Positions 34,995 through 44,070 of a DNA stretch of 64,000 nt are shown here, in pieces. The stretch comes from Pyrinomonadaceae bacterium (lineage in GTDB: Bacteria > Acidobacteriota > Blastocatellia > Pyrinomonadales > Pyrinomonadaceae), in the NCBI GenBank assembly GCA_019694355.1, contig JAIBCB010000003.1, positions 434,001 to 498,000 on the forward strand, in the 5' to 3' direction. Below the pieces are notes generated by a model. It saw only the letters and a list, made by a program, of their open reading frames with translations, was not told the origin of the DNA and did not search any database. A program made the translations under genes and the position numbers. The first letter of the stretch is position 1. Every line of letters begins with the position of its first letter.

Positions 34995-36104
34995 CTAGTT
35001 CCCAGTTTTCGCGTTCAGCAATGCCACGAATCTCTCGAACAGATACTCAGAATCGTGCGGACCTGGGGCGGATTCGGGGTGGTATTGGACCGAGAATATC
35101 GGCAGCGTTTTATGTCGCATGCCTGCGACGGTGTTGTCGTTGAGGTTTACGTGCGTGACTTCGACGTCGGCAGGCAGGCTGTCGGCATCGACAGCGAAAC
35201 CGTGATTGTGCGAAGCGATCTCGATCTTGCCGGTCGTAAGGTCTTTTATCGGCTGGTTGCCGCCGCGATGGCCGAATTTGAGTTTGTAGGTCTTGCCGCC
35301 GAAGGCTTCGCCGAGAAGTTGGTGGCCAAGGCAGATGCCAAAGATCGGCGTCTTGCTTTCTGCGAGTGTGCGTATCTCGGCGATCGTTGTTTGCATTGAG
35401 GCCGGGTCGCCCGGCCCGTTCGAAAGGAAAATACCGTCGGGTTTTAGAGTAAGGACTTCGGCAGCGGTCGTTTCGGCGGGAACGACCGTTATGCGGCAGC
35501 CGAATTTTGCGAACTCACGCAGACTATTCGTTTTTACACCGAAGTCGTATGCCACGATGTGAAACTTTTCTGATATTGGGGCTTGTTCATATGTGAATGG
35601 GCTCTCGACCGTAACAGAGCTTGCGAGTTCACGGTTCTGCATTTCGGGCTGTTCAAGGATCTTCCTGAGCAGAACTTCCGCATCCGTTTCGACCGATGAT
35701 ATCCCCGCCCGCATTGCACCTTTATCTCGAATGTGGCGAACGAGTGCTCGCGTGTCGATGTGCTCAATGCCGACGATATTGTTGACCTTGAGATATTCGT
35801 CGAGCGACATCGTCGAGCGAAAATTTGAGACGATCCTGCTTGATTCGCGAACGACAAAGCCCTCGGCCCACGTCTTTCGGCTCTCGACATCTTCCGGATT
35901 AACACCGTAGTTGCCGATCAAGGGGTAGGTCATCGTGACGATCTGCCCGGCGTACGAAGGATCGGTAAGGATCTCCTGATAGCCGGACATCGACGTATTG
36001 AACACGATCTCGCCAAATGTCTCGCCGACCGCCCCGAATGAAATTCCCTCAAAAACACGCCCGTCCTCAAGAACAAGGATCGCTTTTACACTCTGCTCCT
36101 GCAT
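34995..36104 (-). CDS. carA: Carbamoyl-phosphate synthase small subunit
   Basis: 369 residues. The subunit hydrolyses glutamine and passes ammonia to CarB for carbamoyl phosphate, used in arginine and pyrimidine synthesis. The N-terminal CPSase domain ([31 protein letters not shown]) is followed by a class I glutamine amidotransferase domain. The catalytic Cys is in [16 protein letters not shown] and the His-Glu pair is in [20 protein letters not shown] is also present. carB is not adjacent, so the two subunits are encoded apart. lepB lies 63 bp upstream on the same strand. Confidence 0.97.
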   Translation of the reverse strand: MQEQSVKAILVLEDGRVFEGISFGAVGETFGEIVFNTSMSGYQEILTDPSYAGQIVTMTYPLIGNYGVNPEDVESRKTWAEGFVVRESSRIVSNFRSTMSLDEYLKVNNIVGIEHIDTRALVRHIRDKGAMRAGISSVETDAEVLLRKILEQPEMQNRELASSVTVESPFTYEQAPISEKFHIVAYDFGVKTNSLREFAKFGCRITVVPAETTAAEVLTLKPDGIFLSNGPGDPASMQTTIAEIRTLAESKTPIFGICLGHQLLGEAFGGKTYKLKFGHRGGNQPIKDLTTGKIEIASHNHGFAVDADSLPADVEVTHVNLNDNTVAGMRHKTLPIFSVQYHPESAPGPHDSEYLFERFVALLNAKTGN

Positions 36105-36167
36105 TTGAGTTTAATCTTAACTGACTTTGGCGGCTCTTGGCGAAGCTTTGGGTGAGAATTGTGAAAG

Positions 36168-36878
36168 CTAGCGACTCAGCTCGTCGTCATCGACCGGTGA
36201 TGCCGGAGTTGGGGAAGGAATCGGGTTCGGGTATTCGCCGTGTTCGAGAAAGCCCATATTTGCGGGCTTCCAATAGCGGAAAAACGCTTTTCCGTAAATA
36301 TATTTCTCGGGGACAAGCCCCCACGAACGTGAATCGAGCGAATTGTCGCGGTTGTCGCCGAGGACAAAATAATGATGCTTTTCGACGATCCGCGGCGAAA
36401 GGTTCGGGAACGAGCTGTTGTGTGCCGAATCCAAATAGTCTTCATTTAGGACATTGCCGTTGATTATCACCTTGCCGGAGCGGATCTCGACGGTCTCGCC
36501 CGGCATTCCGATCACGCGTTTTACAAAACTCTTGTCCGGATCGTTCGGATACCAAAAGACCACGATGTCGCCGCGTTCGATGTGTCCCCAACTGTAGCCC
36601 TGGATCTTGTAGTAAACGAGCTTATTTACGAGCAGTCGCTCGCCATCGTGAAGTTCGGGCAGCATCGACGTGCCCTCAACGACCACAGGCTGGACAAAAA
36701 AGACTCCAAATAAAATGAAAACGACAATGATAAGGAAGATGTCGCGCGCGAGCTTAAAGCCTTCTGAAAGCAGACCGTGCCGTGATTCGCGTTTTAGCGA
36801 CGTAACGGCGATATCGGCGTCATCTTGCGGATGAACCTCGCCGAACGCGATCTGTTTATTCTTTCCTGATTCGAACAT
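36168..36878 (-). CDS. lepB: Signal peptidase I
   Basis: About 236 residues. A membrane helix (ARDIFLIIVVFILFGVFFVQ) precedes the S26 catalytic region: the Ser is in VEGTSMLPELHDGERLLVNK and the Lys in KSFVKRVIGMPGETVEI. HHYFVLGDNRDNSLDSRSWG is box E. It cleaves signal peptides on the outer face of the cytoplasmic membrane. The ATG at 36878 is preferred; a longer frame from 36968 would add 30 residues without family similarity. The C-terminus ends in a short Pro-rich tail. Confidence 0.95.
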   Translation of the reverse strand: MFESGKNKQIAFGEVHPQDDADIAVTSLKRESRHGLLSEGFKLARDIFLIIVVFILFGVFFVQPVVVEGTSMLPELHDGERLLVNKLVYYKIQGYSWGHIERGDIVVFWYPNDPDKSFVKRVIGMPGETVEIRSGKVIINGNVLNEDYLDSAHNSSFPNLSPRIVEKHHYFVLGDNRDNSLDSRSWGLVPEKYIYGKAFFRYWKPANMGFLEHGEYPNPIPSPTPASPVDDDELSR

Positions 36879-37045
36879 GCCAATCTTTGGACGGTAGAAA
36901 CGCGCTAAAAAGTTGCATTCATGCAGGCTCCCCGTTATCGAGAAAGCCTCATAAGTATTTATAATCAAGGGAGAGGCTACGGATTGTCAAAGGAATTCTT
37001 TGCTAATTCCGCCGTCTGAAGACCGCCGCTTGAGGAGCCAAAGCA

Positions 37046-38170
37046 ATGAATCCCACTATCCGATCGCAATTTGCCACCACCGAGACCTACGCATACCTGA
37101 ATAGCGCAGCGGTCGCTCCGCCGCCAAAGGCCGCGATCGACGCGGTCTTATTTCAGTTGGAGGATGCCGCCGTTTACGCGGGGCTGCGTTTTGGGGCCTG
37201 GGTGGACACGAAGAAACGCTGCCGCAGCCTGATGGCACAGATCCTCGGCTGCCGGGACGAACAGCTTGCTTTTATTCGCAACACATCAGACGGATTCGCC
37301 TCGATCGCGAACGGCCTCGAATGGAAAGCGGGCCAGAACATCGTCAGTTTTGCAGATGAATTTCCTGCGAACTTTTATGCCTGGCGCAATGTCCGAGACC
37401 GTCAAGGCGTTGAACTTCGCCTTGCACCGGAACGAGACGGCCGGATCGACCTCGACGAACTCATTTCACTGATCGACGCGGACACGCGTCTTGTTGCGAT
37501 CAGCTCGGTGCAGTTCGCCTCGGGCTTTCGAAGCGATCTTGCGCGGATCGCTGAAGCCGCGCACAAGGCCGATGCACTTTTCTGCGTCGATCTGATTCAG
37601 GGGCTTGGAGCACACGCCTATGACCTGCCGGGCCTTGGTGTTGATGCGGCCTGCGGAGCGTCGCACAAATGGCTGTGTGCACCCGAAGGCATCGGATACA
37701 TATATCTTTCTGATCGTGCTCGCGAACTAATTACGCCCACTCTTGTTGGCTGGGTCAGCGTCGAGGACGCCTGGGATTTTGCCGACCGTGAGCAGAATTA
37801 CAAGCCGAACGCCCTTGCATGGGAGACCGGAACCGGCCCATCAGCCCTATTCTACGGGCTCGAGGCGAGTCTGAAGCTCCTGATCGAAGCAGATCTAAAG
37901 AAGGTCGAGGCCTATCTTGACGAGCTTTCGGAGTATCTATGTGAACGGATCGCGTCTAAGGATTACGAGATCTTGAGTTCGCGAAAAGAAGGTGAGCGTT
38001 CGGCGATCGTTTGCGTTCGCCACAAAGGCGGGCTAACACCGAATGAGATCGCGGATCGCCTCGAACAAGAGAAGGTGCTCGTAAGCCCTCGGCTTGATCG
38101 CATTCGCATTGCACCGCATTTCTTCAATAACAAGGAAGACATCGATCGCCTGATCGACGCTTTGATCTAG
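37046..38170 (+). CDS. Class V aminotransferase-fold PLP enzyme
   Basis: 374 residues, fold-type I of the cysteine desulfurase / kynureninase / isopenicillin N epimerase group. YAYLNSAAVAPPP near the N-terminus, FIRNTSDGFASIANGL, then AISSVQFASGFRSDL, FCVDLIQGLGA and the PLP lysine in CGASHKWLCAPEGIGYIYL are all present, with ALAWETGTGPSALFYG near the end. Without a conserved reactive cysteine region in the usual place, I cannot call it a desulfurase. Its stop is one base from the stop of the convergent gene at 38172. Substrate unknown. Confidence 0.87.
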   Translation: MNPTIRSQFATTETYAYLNSAAVAPPPKAAIDAVLFQLEDAAVYAGLRFGAWVDTKKRCRSLMAQILGCRDEQLAFIRNTSDGFASIANGLEWKAGQNIVSFADEFPANFYAWRNVRDRQGVELRLAPERDGRIDLDELISLIDADTRLVAISSVQFASGFRSDLARIAEAAHKADALFCVDLIQGLGAHAYDLPGLGVDAACGASHKWLCAPEGIGYIYLSDRARELITPTLVGWVSVEDAWDFADREQNYKPNALAWETGTGPSALFYGLEASLKLLIEADLKKVEAYLDELSEYLCERIASKDYEILSSRKEGERSAIVCVRHKGGLTPNEIADRLEQEKVLVSPRLDRIRIAPHFFNNKEDIDRLIDALI

Positions 38171-38171
38171 A

Positions 38172-38966
38172 TTATTCTTCGCCGGCCATCTCTGGAGTGA
38201 GGCCGTCTAGATTAAGCCGGATCATTCCGCCTGCATCGGAGAATGTGGGCATTCGTGCGCGTTCACGCTCTCGATAGCGAAAATAGAGCAGCCCGCAAAA
38301 CAGCCCGAACACACAAGCGAGGCCGATCCCGATCATGATCGCAAAGAACGTCGAGAGAAAGACGCCGGCGGTCGTGATCGTAAAATCTCTCTCTGCCTTT
38401 GTCGGAAGATCAGGAGCTTCACCGAGCCACTGAACATATTTTTGATACTTGACCTGATCAAGCAGGGCGTTCGCCGCCGCCGCGTCACTCGGGTCGAGGA
38501 CAAAGACGCTGTAATTTCCGATTCGGCGATAGGCGGTCGTGCTGCCGGAGGCGAGTGCTTCGGCGATCTTTTGATCCTCATAGACCGAAACTTGCGGCGT
38601 CGGGAACTCGACGATCACGAGCCTTCCGGCCGGATATGTTGCCGTCGCAGCCTCCACACCGTTCGTAAAATCGATCACGGCAAGCTCGGGCCTTTCGCCT
38701 GTTACCTTCGTGAGTTCAGAAGCATTTCGGGCATAGACCGCCGAATTTCGAACCGTTTCCCATTCAGGAAGGTGCAGCAGCACCGCCGGAGTCTTGTCCT
38801 CGACGGGTTCAGCAGGCTTCTTTGCATCCTGTGCATGCGCGTGTATGCCCGCAAACAGTAGGAGCAGGAAGGAAAATATAAGATCTGGTCGGTAAAACTT
38901 CTTCACGGCTTTTCGAACGAACCGTTTTGCTTCGGCGGTGTCCAATTTATATGCAGATTTTAGCAT
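38172..38966 (-). CDS. Hypothetical exported/membrane protein
   Basis: About 264 residues from the ATG at 38966. A hydrophobic segment ending LLLLFAGIHAHAQDA looks like a signal peptide after a longish basic N-terminus. The middle domain (VLLHLPEWETVRNSAVYAR; RRIGNYSVFVLDPSDAAAA) has no recognised family. A C-terminal membrane helix (IMIGIGLACVFGLFCGLLYF) is followed by an Arg-rich cytoplasmic stub. An earlier start at 39050 would add 28 residues. It is divergent from the ECF sigma gene, so a role as its anti-sigma partner is possible but unsupported by any motif. Confidence 0.7.
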   Translation of the reverse strand: MLKSAYKLDTAEAKRFVRKAVKKFYRPDLIFSFLLLLFAGIHAHAQDAKKPAEPVEDKTPAVLLHLPEWETVRNSAVYARNASELTKVTGERPELAVIDFTNGVEAATATYPAGRLVIVEFPTPQVSVYEDQKIAEALASGSTTAYRRIGNYSVFVLDPSDAAAANALLDQVKYQKYVQWLGEAPDLPTKAERDFTITTAGVFLSTFFAIMIGIGLACVFGLFCGLLYFRYRERERARMPTFSDAGGMIRLNLDGLTPEMAGEE

Positions 38967-39164
38967 TTGCACGCGAATTAGCGAGCCTCGCCACGGAATT
39001 TGACGCGAATGCACCATTTCGTGCAAGTTTCGTCGAATTCGCTCGTTCATTAGACAGCCGAAACTGATATTTGATGCGCGGCGAATACAAAAAATATGCC
39101 TAAAAAGTTGAACAAATCAGCCAAAACGGCGTGTTTAAGTGAATTGACGGCAAAAATGCTCGGT

Positions 39165-39181
39165 TTGGCACGGCAATTGTT
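39165..39181 (+). promoter_or_regulatory. Sigma-54-type promoter candidate
   Basis: TTGGCACGGCAATTGTT matches the -24/-12 consensus YTGGCACGrNNNTTGCW at every fixed position but one. Transcription would begin near 39193, leaving room for the AGGAGGGG ribosome site before the ATG at 39209. Confidence 0.45.
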
Positions 39182-39208
39182 TAAGGAATAGGTCAGGAGG
39201 GGAGAGCA

Positions 39209-39874
39209 ATGACAACAGAAGCATTAAACTTTCCGGTTTTTCATAGTCACAATGGCGTAAGCGCGGACAACGTGGTCTTTGACACGGCACCGGTCGCGAA
39301 TCTAAAGAAAGCGAAGGATTTTGACCTCGCACAGGAAGCGGCCGAGGGCAGCATGCCGGCCTTCGAAGAGCTCTATAACCGCCATCATCGCAGAGTGTAT
39401 GCGATCTGTTTGCGGATGCTCCAGAACGCTTCCGAGGCCGAAGACCTTACGCAGGATGTCTTTATTCAGCTTTACCGTAAGATCGGCAGCTTCCGCGGTG
39501 ATTCCGCCTTTACGACATGGCTGCATCGTATGACCGTTAACCAGGTCCTGATGCACTTCAGGAAGCGAACGGTGAAGTTCGAAAAGGTCACCGAAGAAGG
39601 CGAAACGCCCGATCAGATCGTCACCGGCACATCGAATCCGATGAAGATGCAGGTCGTGGACAAGATCGCCCTCGAGGCCGCGATCGAACAACTGCCGGAC
39701 GGTTATAAGAGCGTGTTCGTGCTGCATGATGTCGAAGGCTTCGAGCACGAAGAGGTCGCACAGATCCTCGGATGCTCGGTCGGCACATCAAAATCACAGC
39801 TGCACAAGGCGAGGCTCAAACTGCAGCGTCTTTTGAAGAAAAAGGCAAATCCACGCCTCGTCGCCTTTAGCTAA
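39209..39874 (+). CDS. ECF-type RNA polymerase sigma factor
   Basis: 221 residues. Region 2 runs from [20 protein letters not shown] through [19 protein letters not shown] to [20 protein letters not shown]. Region 4 runs from [20 protein letters not shown] to [20 protein letters not shown]. The N-terminal 45 residues are extra and not part of region 2. A strong AGGAGGGG site precedes the ATG. Group 4 sigma factors direct transcription of stress or envelope genes. The gene may itself depend on sigma-54. It ends in a clear terminator, so no downstream anti-sigma gene is cotranscribed. Confidence 0.94.
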   Translation: MTTEALNFPVFHSHNGVSADNVVFDTAPVANLKKAKDFDLAQEAAEGSMPAFEELYNRHHRRVYAICLRMLQNASEAEDLTQDVFIQLYRKIGSFRGDSAFTTWLHRMTVNQVLMHFRKRTVKFEKVTEEGETPDQIVTGTSNPMKMQVVDKIALEAAIEQLPDGYKSVFVLHDVEGFEHEEVAQILGCSVGTSKSQLHKARLKLQRLLKKKANPRLVAFS

Positions 39875-39909
39875 ACGTCAAACATCTCCTGTTGAAACGT
39901 CTCTGCATG

Positions 39910-39946
39910 GCTGCCGGTGAAACACTCGCCGGCAGCTTTTCTCTTT
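39910..39946 (+). terminator. Intrinsic terminator after the sigma factor gene
   Basis: GCTGCCGG (39910-39917) pairs with CCGGCAGC (39929-39936), followed by TTTTCTCTTT. Confidence 0.85.
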
Positions 39947-40025
39947 CCGCAACTCTGTGTGCCGAGCGCACGCACGCGATGAAATTATTTGCAAAATTGC
40001 CCACAAGAGGCTAAATTTAGCCATT

Positions 40026-40250
40026 ATGCTGACCGAGAACATCTACATCGTACATCCGAACGCGGAGCAGGCCGATGCTCTGAAGGCGTTCATTAAGGCT
40101 CTAAAAATTGATTTTGAGGTTGCTACGGCCGATAACATTTACAATCCGGCGTTTGTAGAAAAGGTCAGAAAAAGCAGACGGCAGATCAAACAAGGTAAGG
40201 CGACTCGCATCGGCAAGGCCGACCTTCAAGACTTCCTCGGCTTAAAATGA
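40026..40250 (+). CDS. DUF2683-like antitoxin of a YoeB-type module
   Basis: 74 residues. MLTENIYIVHPNAEQADALK, then FIKALKIDFEVA, then YNPAFVEKVRKSRRQIKQGK, then LQDFLGLK resembles the small DUF2683-type antitoxins that precede Txe/YoeB toxins. It overlaps the toxin start by 4 bp (ATGA), so the pair is translationally coupled. The N-terminus probably gives a short ribbon or helix for dimerisation and the C-terminal helix covers the toxin. The antitoxin identity rests on gene order as much as on sequence. Confidence 0.78.
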   Translation: MLTENIYIVHPNAEQADALKAFIKALKIDFEVATADNIYNPAFVEKVRKSRRQIKQGKATRIGKADLQDFLGLK

Positions 40251-40510
40251 GCTACGACCTTGTTTTTTCCAAACAAGCCTTGAGTGATATCGAGTTTCAC
40301 AAAAAAACCGGCAGGAAAGTGATCCTCAATAAACTGCTGATTCTGTTGAGCGAGATCGCTGAACACCCTTTTGAGGGCTCCGGAAAACACGAACCCCAGA
40401 AGTATGCGCTAAATGGATGCTGGTCACGGCGTATCTCCCGCGAACATCGCCTCATATACGAAGTTAGATCGGACAGCGTGCATATTCATTCCGCCCTTGG
40501 GCATTACTAA
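40247..40510 (+). CDS. yoeB: YoeB/Txe-type mRNA interferase toxin
   Basis: 87 residues of the RelE superfamily. LLSEIAEHPFEGSGKHEPQK, then GCWSRRISREHRLIYEV, and the terminal ALGHY are the YoeB blocks. The catalytic set of Glu, Arg and the C-terminal His-Tyr is present, so the ribosome-dependent mRNase should be active. It ends 53 bp before tRNA-Thr on the other strand. Confidence 0.92.
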   Translation: MSYDLVFSKQALSDIEFHKKTGRKVILNKLLILLSEIAEHPFEGSGKHEPQKYALNGCWSRRISREHRLIYEVRSDSVHIHSALGHY

Positions 40511-40562
40511 TAAACCGTCTTTCAACACGATCGGTAAGCAGTTGAATCTTGTAGGGATTTAA

Positions 40563-40638
40563 TGGAGCCACCCGTCGGATTTGAACCGACGACCTTTCGA
40601 TTACGAATCGAATGCTCTACCAACTGAGCTAGGGTGGC
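40563..40638 (-). tRNA. tRNA-Thr (anticodon CGT)
   Basis: On the minus strand the acceptor stem is GCCACCC/GGGTGGC, the D-arm GCTCAGTTGGTAGAGC, the anticodon stem TTCGA/TCGAA with loop TTCGTAA, and the T-arm GTCGG/CCGAC with TTCAAAT. The discriminator is T and CCA is encoded. The 76-nt cloverleaf is complete. TA and CI/ImmA genes lie on both sides, a common situation for tRNA genes used as integration sites. Confidence 0.97.
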
Positions 40639-40845
40639 TTGAAAAGGCGGTCATGTGGATGATCGTCTCGAACAGAAGCCGAACTTCAAAATATACGTAA
40701 GAGCGGGCGGAACGTCAAGGTTTCAGGTGAGCTTTGAGGTGAGTTGGCGGTGCGGCGACCCGATCGCGAGGTGCGGGGCGATGATCTGCTTGCCAAAGTG
40801 CTGCGTTCAGTGGTAACATTCGAAAGAGAGGGTAAAACAGGCGTT

Positions 40846-41385
40846 ATGAACAAAATCGAAAGAGATCTGTCATTCAGCTCGCGGTTCAGAAAGCTATTCG
40901 AATTTGCGACGATGTCCGAGGTCAGCAAGCGGCTGAACGTGCCGCATGCGACCGTCCGCAACTATTATCACGGCCGCCTTCCGGCTCCGGATATCCTGAT
41001 CAAGATCGCGAACGAGACCGGCGTTTCGCTGACCTGGCTGCTTACCGGCAGCGGCGAAATGTATCTCACCGCCGCAGGCGGACGCGACCTTGGGCGTGCA
41101 CTCGAAGGCTTGATCGTGAACATTGTGGATCGAAGGCTTGCCGAGATCGAGCGCGACAAAAAGAAGCCCGCGAAGAGCACCTTGGGTTTCGACCTCGATG
41201 TTGCTGTCCGCAGGCACAATGACCCGAAGGTCATTCTCAACGAGTGGTACGAATTCGAAGGCGAGAAGCCGCCGAAGGATTTCGGGGTCGTATTCTTTCG
41301 CGGTTGGGAGACATTTACCACGGACGAAAAGGTCGAGGCCGTACGCGATGCGCGGCGCGTTCTGGACCGTTCAAAGAAGAAGTAA
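40846..41385 (+). CDS. CI-like HTH transcriptional repressor
   Basis: About 179 residues from the ATG at 40846. SEVSKRLNVPHATVRNYYHG and LPAPDILIKIANETGVSLTW, then LLTGSGEMY, are the phage CI-type HTH family. The C-terminal part (NEWYEFEGEKPPKDFGVVFF) has no LexA-type Ser-Lys protease motif that I can see, so it is probably inactivated by other means. The gene is 207 bp from tRNA-Thr and 266 bp before an ImmA/IrrE protease gene, the usual partner for cleaving such repressors. An upstream start at 40744 is less likely. Confidence 0.85.
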   Translation: MNKIERDLSFSSRFRKLFEFATMSEVSKRLNVPHATVRNYYHGRLPAPDILIKIANETGVSLTWLLTGSGEMYLTAAGGRDLGRALEGLIVNIVDRRLAEIERDKKKPAKSTLGFDLDVAVRRHNDPKVILNEWYEFEGEKPPKDFGVVFFRGWETFTTDEKVEAVRDARRVLDRSKKK

Positions 41386-41417
41386 GCCGCGTTTGGAATG
41401 ATCCGGACAAGGAAGTA

Positions 41418-41440
41418 ATGCCCGCTGAACGCGGGCATTT
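41418..41440 (+). terminator. Hairpin after the CI-like gene
   Basis: AATGCCCGC pairs with GCGGGCATT around TGAAC (9 bp). The following T-run is short (TTTCG), so termination may be weak. Confidence 0.5.
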
Positions 41441-41459
41441 CGCTGTTCGGGTCAACTAA

Positions 41460-41555
41460 CCCCGCTCTAAAGAGCGGGGCAATTCATTCTTTCGCGGAGC
41501 AAGAGCGGGGCAATTCACCTCTCTCAACGGAGCCAAAGTGGGGGCAATTCATTGC
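41460..41555. repeat. AGAGCGGGGCAATTCA repeat cluster
   Basis: CCCCGCTCT/AGAGCGGGG forms a hairpin at 41460-41479. AGAGCGGGGCAATTCA occurs at 41471-41486 and 41502-41517, and a variant (AGTGGGGGCAATTCA) at 41537-41551. It fills the gap between repressor and protease genes. Confidence 0.7.
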
Positions 41556-41650
41556 CACCTAAAAAATCTTAAGAAAAGTCTTCCAAAAGATGTTGCATCT
41601 GTGATACGCTATTGCATAGGCAGGAATTTCACCTGCATTTCTCTCACAAT

Positions 41651-42100
41651 ATGCGTTTTATCGACGAAAAAGGCAGGGCGTTGCGGATCGGTTGGGGCAA
41701 AAGGCCGCTGGGCGAGGGCGATTTTGAACGCCTTTGCCGCCGGTTTCGCGTGAACGTGACGGAGATGCCGCTCAATTCGGGCGGCTTTTATTACCGCGTA
41801 AAAGGCCGTGACCATATTGCGATCGACAGCCGCCTGACGGGCACCGCGAAGCTAAAGGTGCAGTTTCACGAGCTTGCGCATTTCCTCTTTCACGCCCCGG
41901 AAAGCGGTGCGACGGCAAATTTCCTCAGCGTCGGGCAAAAGACGCGTGTTGAACACGAAGCGGACGCGTTCGCTCTGTGTGCCGTCATCCCGCGAAAGTG
42001 GCTTGAAGAGCGCTCGGCCGATGAAATTCTGCAAACGGAAGACATTTCATCAGAAATGCTGACAGAGCGTCTCGGGATATTTTTGACCTATGGGATCTAG
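41651..42100 (+). CDS. ImmA/IrrE-family metallopeptidase
   Basis: About 149 residues. The zinc motif HELAHFLFH (HExxH) lies near residue 76, and EHEADAFALCAVIPRKW with its third ligand follows, as in ImmA/IrrE. These proteases cleave CI-like repressors or act in the damage response. The ATG at 41651 is used; a TTG at 41612 in frame would add 13 residues. Its upstream neighbour is the CI-like repressor, which is its likely target. No integrase or phage gene is seen. Confidence 0.88.
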   Translation: MRFIDEKGRALRIGWGKRPLGEGDFERLCRRFRVNVTEMPLNSGGFYYRVKGRDHIAIDSRLTGTAKLKVQFHELAHFLFHAPESGATANFLSVGQKTRVEHEADAFALCAVIPRKWLEERSADEILQTEDISSEMLTERLGIFLTYGI

Positions 42101-42318
42101 GCCTTTGACTGTGCCCGATAAGCGGCCATCGCTTCGGCGGCACCGGCGTGCATTATCTCGGGTTTGTGGTATTTCCAGTACGTTTCAAACTCCTCGGCGG
42201 TCATTGCGGAGTTTTCGGTTCGGGCCTTTTGCTTCAAAAATTCTTCGGCCCAGGCTCTTTTGTCCGAATCCTGATTCAACGCGGCTCGCGCGCCGTGCAT
42301 CAAATTGTCGCGTTCCAT
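42097..42318 (-). CDS. Small hypothetical protein
   Basis: 73 residues, mostly helical and charged (MERDNLMHGARAALNQDSDK, RAWAEEFLKQKA, MTAEEFETYWKYHKPEIMHA). The end overlaps the stop of the convergent ImmA gene by 4 bp. No family was recognised. The amino-acid composition is sensible for a real protein. Confidence 0.55.
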   Translation of the reverse strand: MERDNLMHGARAALNQDSDKRAWAEEFLKQKARTENSAMTAEEFETYWKYHKPEIMHAGAAEAMAAYRAQSKA

Positions 42319-42399
42319 TATTTCAAGTTCCTCTATGGTAGATTAGTAGAACGTTCTGCCGCCCGCAAGGGCTGAAAAGTTCCAAGTGGAGATCCTGTT

Positions 42400-43899
42400 T
42401 TGAAGCTGCGAAAAACTCTGTCCTTTCTTCTTTTCCTCGTATTGCTGACGACCACGCTGTCGGCCCAGCCGGCGGCCGCTGTAAAGACGGCACAGCAGAA
42501 GGCGCCGGAATATGCGATCCCTTTCGTAACAAAGACGCTCGCGAACGGCCTCGAGGTCATCGTTTACCCGGACAGCAGCGTTCCGCTCGTAACGGTCGAG
42601 CTTGCGGTACGCAACGGCTCGTTCACCGAACCGCCCGAATTCAACGGCCTTTCGCATCTTTACGAGCATATGTTCTTTAAGCCGAACAAGGCGATCGCTA
42701 TCTACCGCTGCGACCTCTCACAAAGATACGGCAACGAGGCCTATTTCAAGGAGCAGAAATGTGACGAGACGCTGAAACTAAGATCACAGGTCGGTGATGT
42801 CGCATATTTGAGCGATCTTGATAAGACGGGCATCGTCCGCAACGGAACGACGCAGGAAGAATACGTAAATTATTATTACACGGCGACTTCGAAACATCTG
42901 GAGACGCTGATGCATGCCCTGCGCGACTCGATGCTCTATCCCGTTTTTGACGAGAACGAATTTCAGCAGGAGATACAGGTCGTGCTCGGCGAACTCGACC
43001 GCCAGGAATCGCAGCCCGGCTATCATCTTCAAACGACGATGATGGACAAGCTCTTCTACAAATATCCATCGCGAAAGCGTCCGGGCGGCACGCGCGAGAC
43101 CGTTGCGACCGCAACGACCGACAAGATGCGCACGATACAGGCTCGTTATTATTTGCCGAATAATTCAGCGCTTGTGGTGACGGGCGATGTAAAGCCGGAT
43201 GATGTTTTCAAGCTCGCTGACAAGCTCTTTGGCGTTTGGAAAAAAGGCGACGATCCTTTCGTAAAGTATCCGCTCGTCGAACATCCGCCGCTGCCAAAAA
43301 GCGAGGCCGCCTTCGTCACTCAGGATGTTGACAACGTCTTTATACAGATCGGCTGGCTGGGGCCTTCGATCGGCAAGGACAACGCATCGACATACGCGGC
43401 CGATGTTTTTTCGGGCATCGTCGGACAGCCGGATTCGAAGTTTCAGCGAGCGTTGGTGGACACGGGCCTGGCCGTTTCGGTCGATGTTCACTACTACACT
43501 CAGCGGAATGTCGGCCCGATACGCATCACGCTCGTTACGACGCCCGCAAAGGCAAAAAGGGCTGTCGCCGCACTCTATCAAGAGATCGCGAAGTTCACGT
43601 CGCCGGCATATTATTCGGACGCCGAACTCGCAAATGCGAAGACGGCTCTCGAGAGCCGCGATCTTTTCAGCCGCGAGAAGGTGAGCGATTACACGCACAC
43701 GCTTTCGTTCTGGTGGTCATCGACGGGAATGGATTATTACCGCGATTATTACAAACATCTGCGTGCGACGAGCCGCGCTGATGTTGACCGCTATATCAAG
43801 ACGTATATCGCGGGCAAGCCGCACGTCGGCGTCGCAATGCTGTCGGACGCGGGCCGTCTCGAATCAAAACTCACGGATCAGGATCTGATCGGCAAATAA
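42400..43899 (+). CDS. M16-family zinc peptidase, catalytically complete
   Basis: 499 residues with a signal peptide (FLLFLVLLTTTLSAQPAAA). The inverted zinc motif HLYEH (HxxEH) is in NGLSHLYEHMFFKPNK near residue 87-91, and the distal Glu is in the following helix (EYVNYYYTATSKHLETLMHA). The C-terminal half repeats the M16 fold without the motif. Its TTG start is preceded by GTGGAG 8 bases upstream. The next gene is an M16 member without the motif, so the two likely form an active/inactive pair in the periplasm. Confidence 0.92.
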   Translation: MKLRKTLSFLLFLVLLTTTLSAQPAAAVKTAQQKAPEYAIPFVTKTLANGLEVIVYPDSSVPLVTVELAVRNGSFTEPPEFNGLSHLYEHMFFKPNKAIAIYRCDLSQRYGNEAYFKEQKCDETLKLRSQVGDVAYLSDLDKTGIVRNGTTQEEYVNYYYTATSKHLETLMHALRDSMLYPVFDENEFQQEIQVVLGELDRQESQPGYHLQTTMMDKLFYKYPSRKRPGGTRETVATATTDKMRTIQARYYLPNNSALVVTGDVKPDDVFKLADKLFGVWKKGDDPFVKYPLVEHPPLPKSEAAFVTQDVDNVFIQIGWLGPSIGKDNASTYAADVFSGIVGQPDSKFQRALVDTGLAVSVDVHYYTQRNVGPIRITLVTTPAKAKRAVAALYQEIAKFTSPAYYSDAELANAKTALESRDLFSREKVSDYTHTLSFWWSSTGMDYYRDYYKHLRATSRADVDRYIKTYIAGKPHVGVAMLSDAGRLESKLTDQDLIGK

Positions 43900-43921
43900 T
43901 GGCCTGTAACAGCTAATTTGA

Positions 43922-44035
43922 TAGCGGCTTTGCCGCTCTATTTGCGGAAAAGTTTACTTTTCCGGAAGCGGGTGAGAAAAGAGCGGAGGCTGGGCCTCCG
44001 AAGCTTAATACACAGGCCCTGTCGGTGAAGCGGAG
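43922..44035. repeat. REP-like copy between the M16 genes (RAYT family)
   Basis: AGCGGCTTTGCCGCT is followed by TCTATTTGCGG (43937-43947) and a GGAAAAG/CTTTTCC hairpin, the same order of elements as the arrays around the RAYT at 28.4-29.5 kb. CGGAGGC/GCCTCCG (43984-44001) and another partial motif follow. Confidence 0.8.
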
Positions 44036-44070
44036 GTTTGGCACGAAGGACGTGCTCCAATATAGGTTTT

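Noticed and set aside
40563-42100. The tRNA-Thr region considered as a complete prophage or integrative element
   Set aside because: No integrase, structural, replication or conjugation genes, and no second copy of the tRNA end, were seen in the window.
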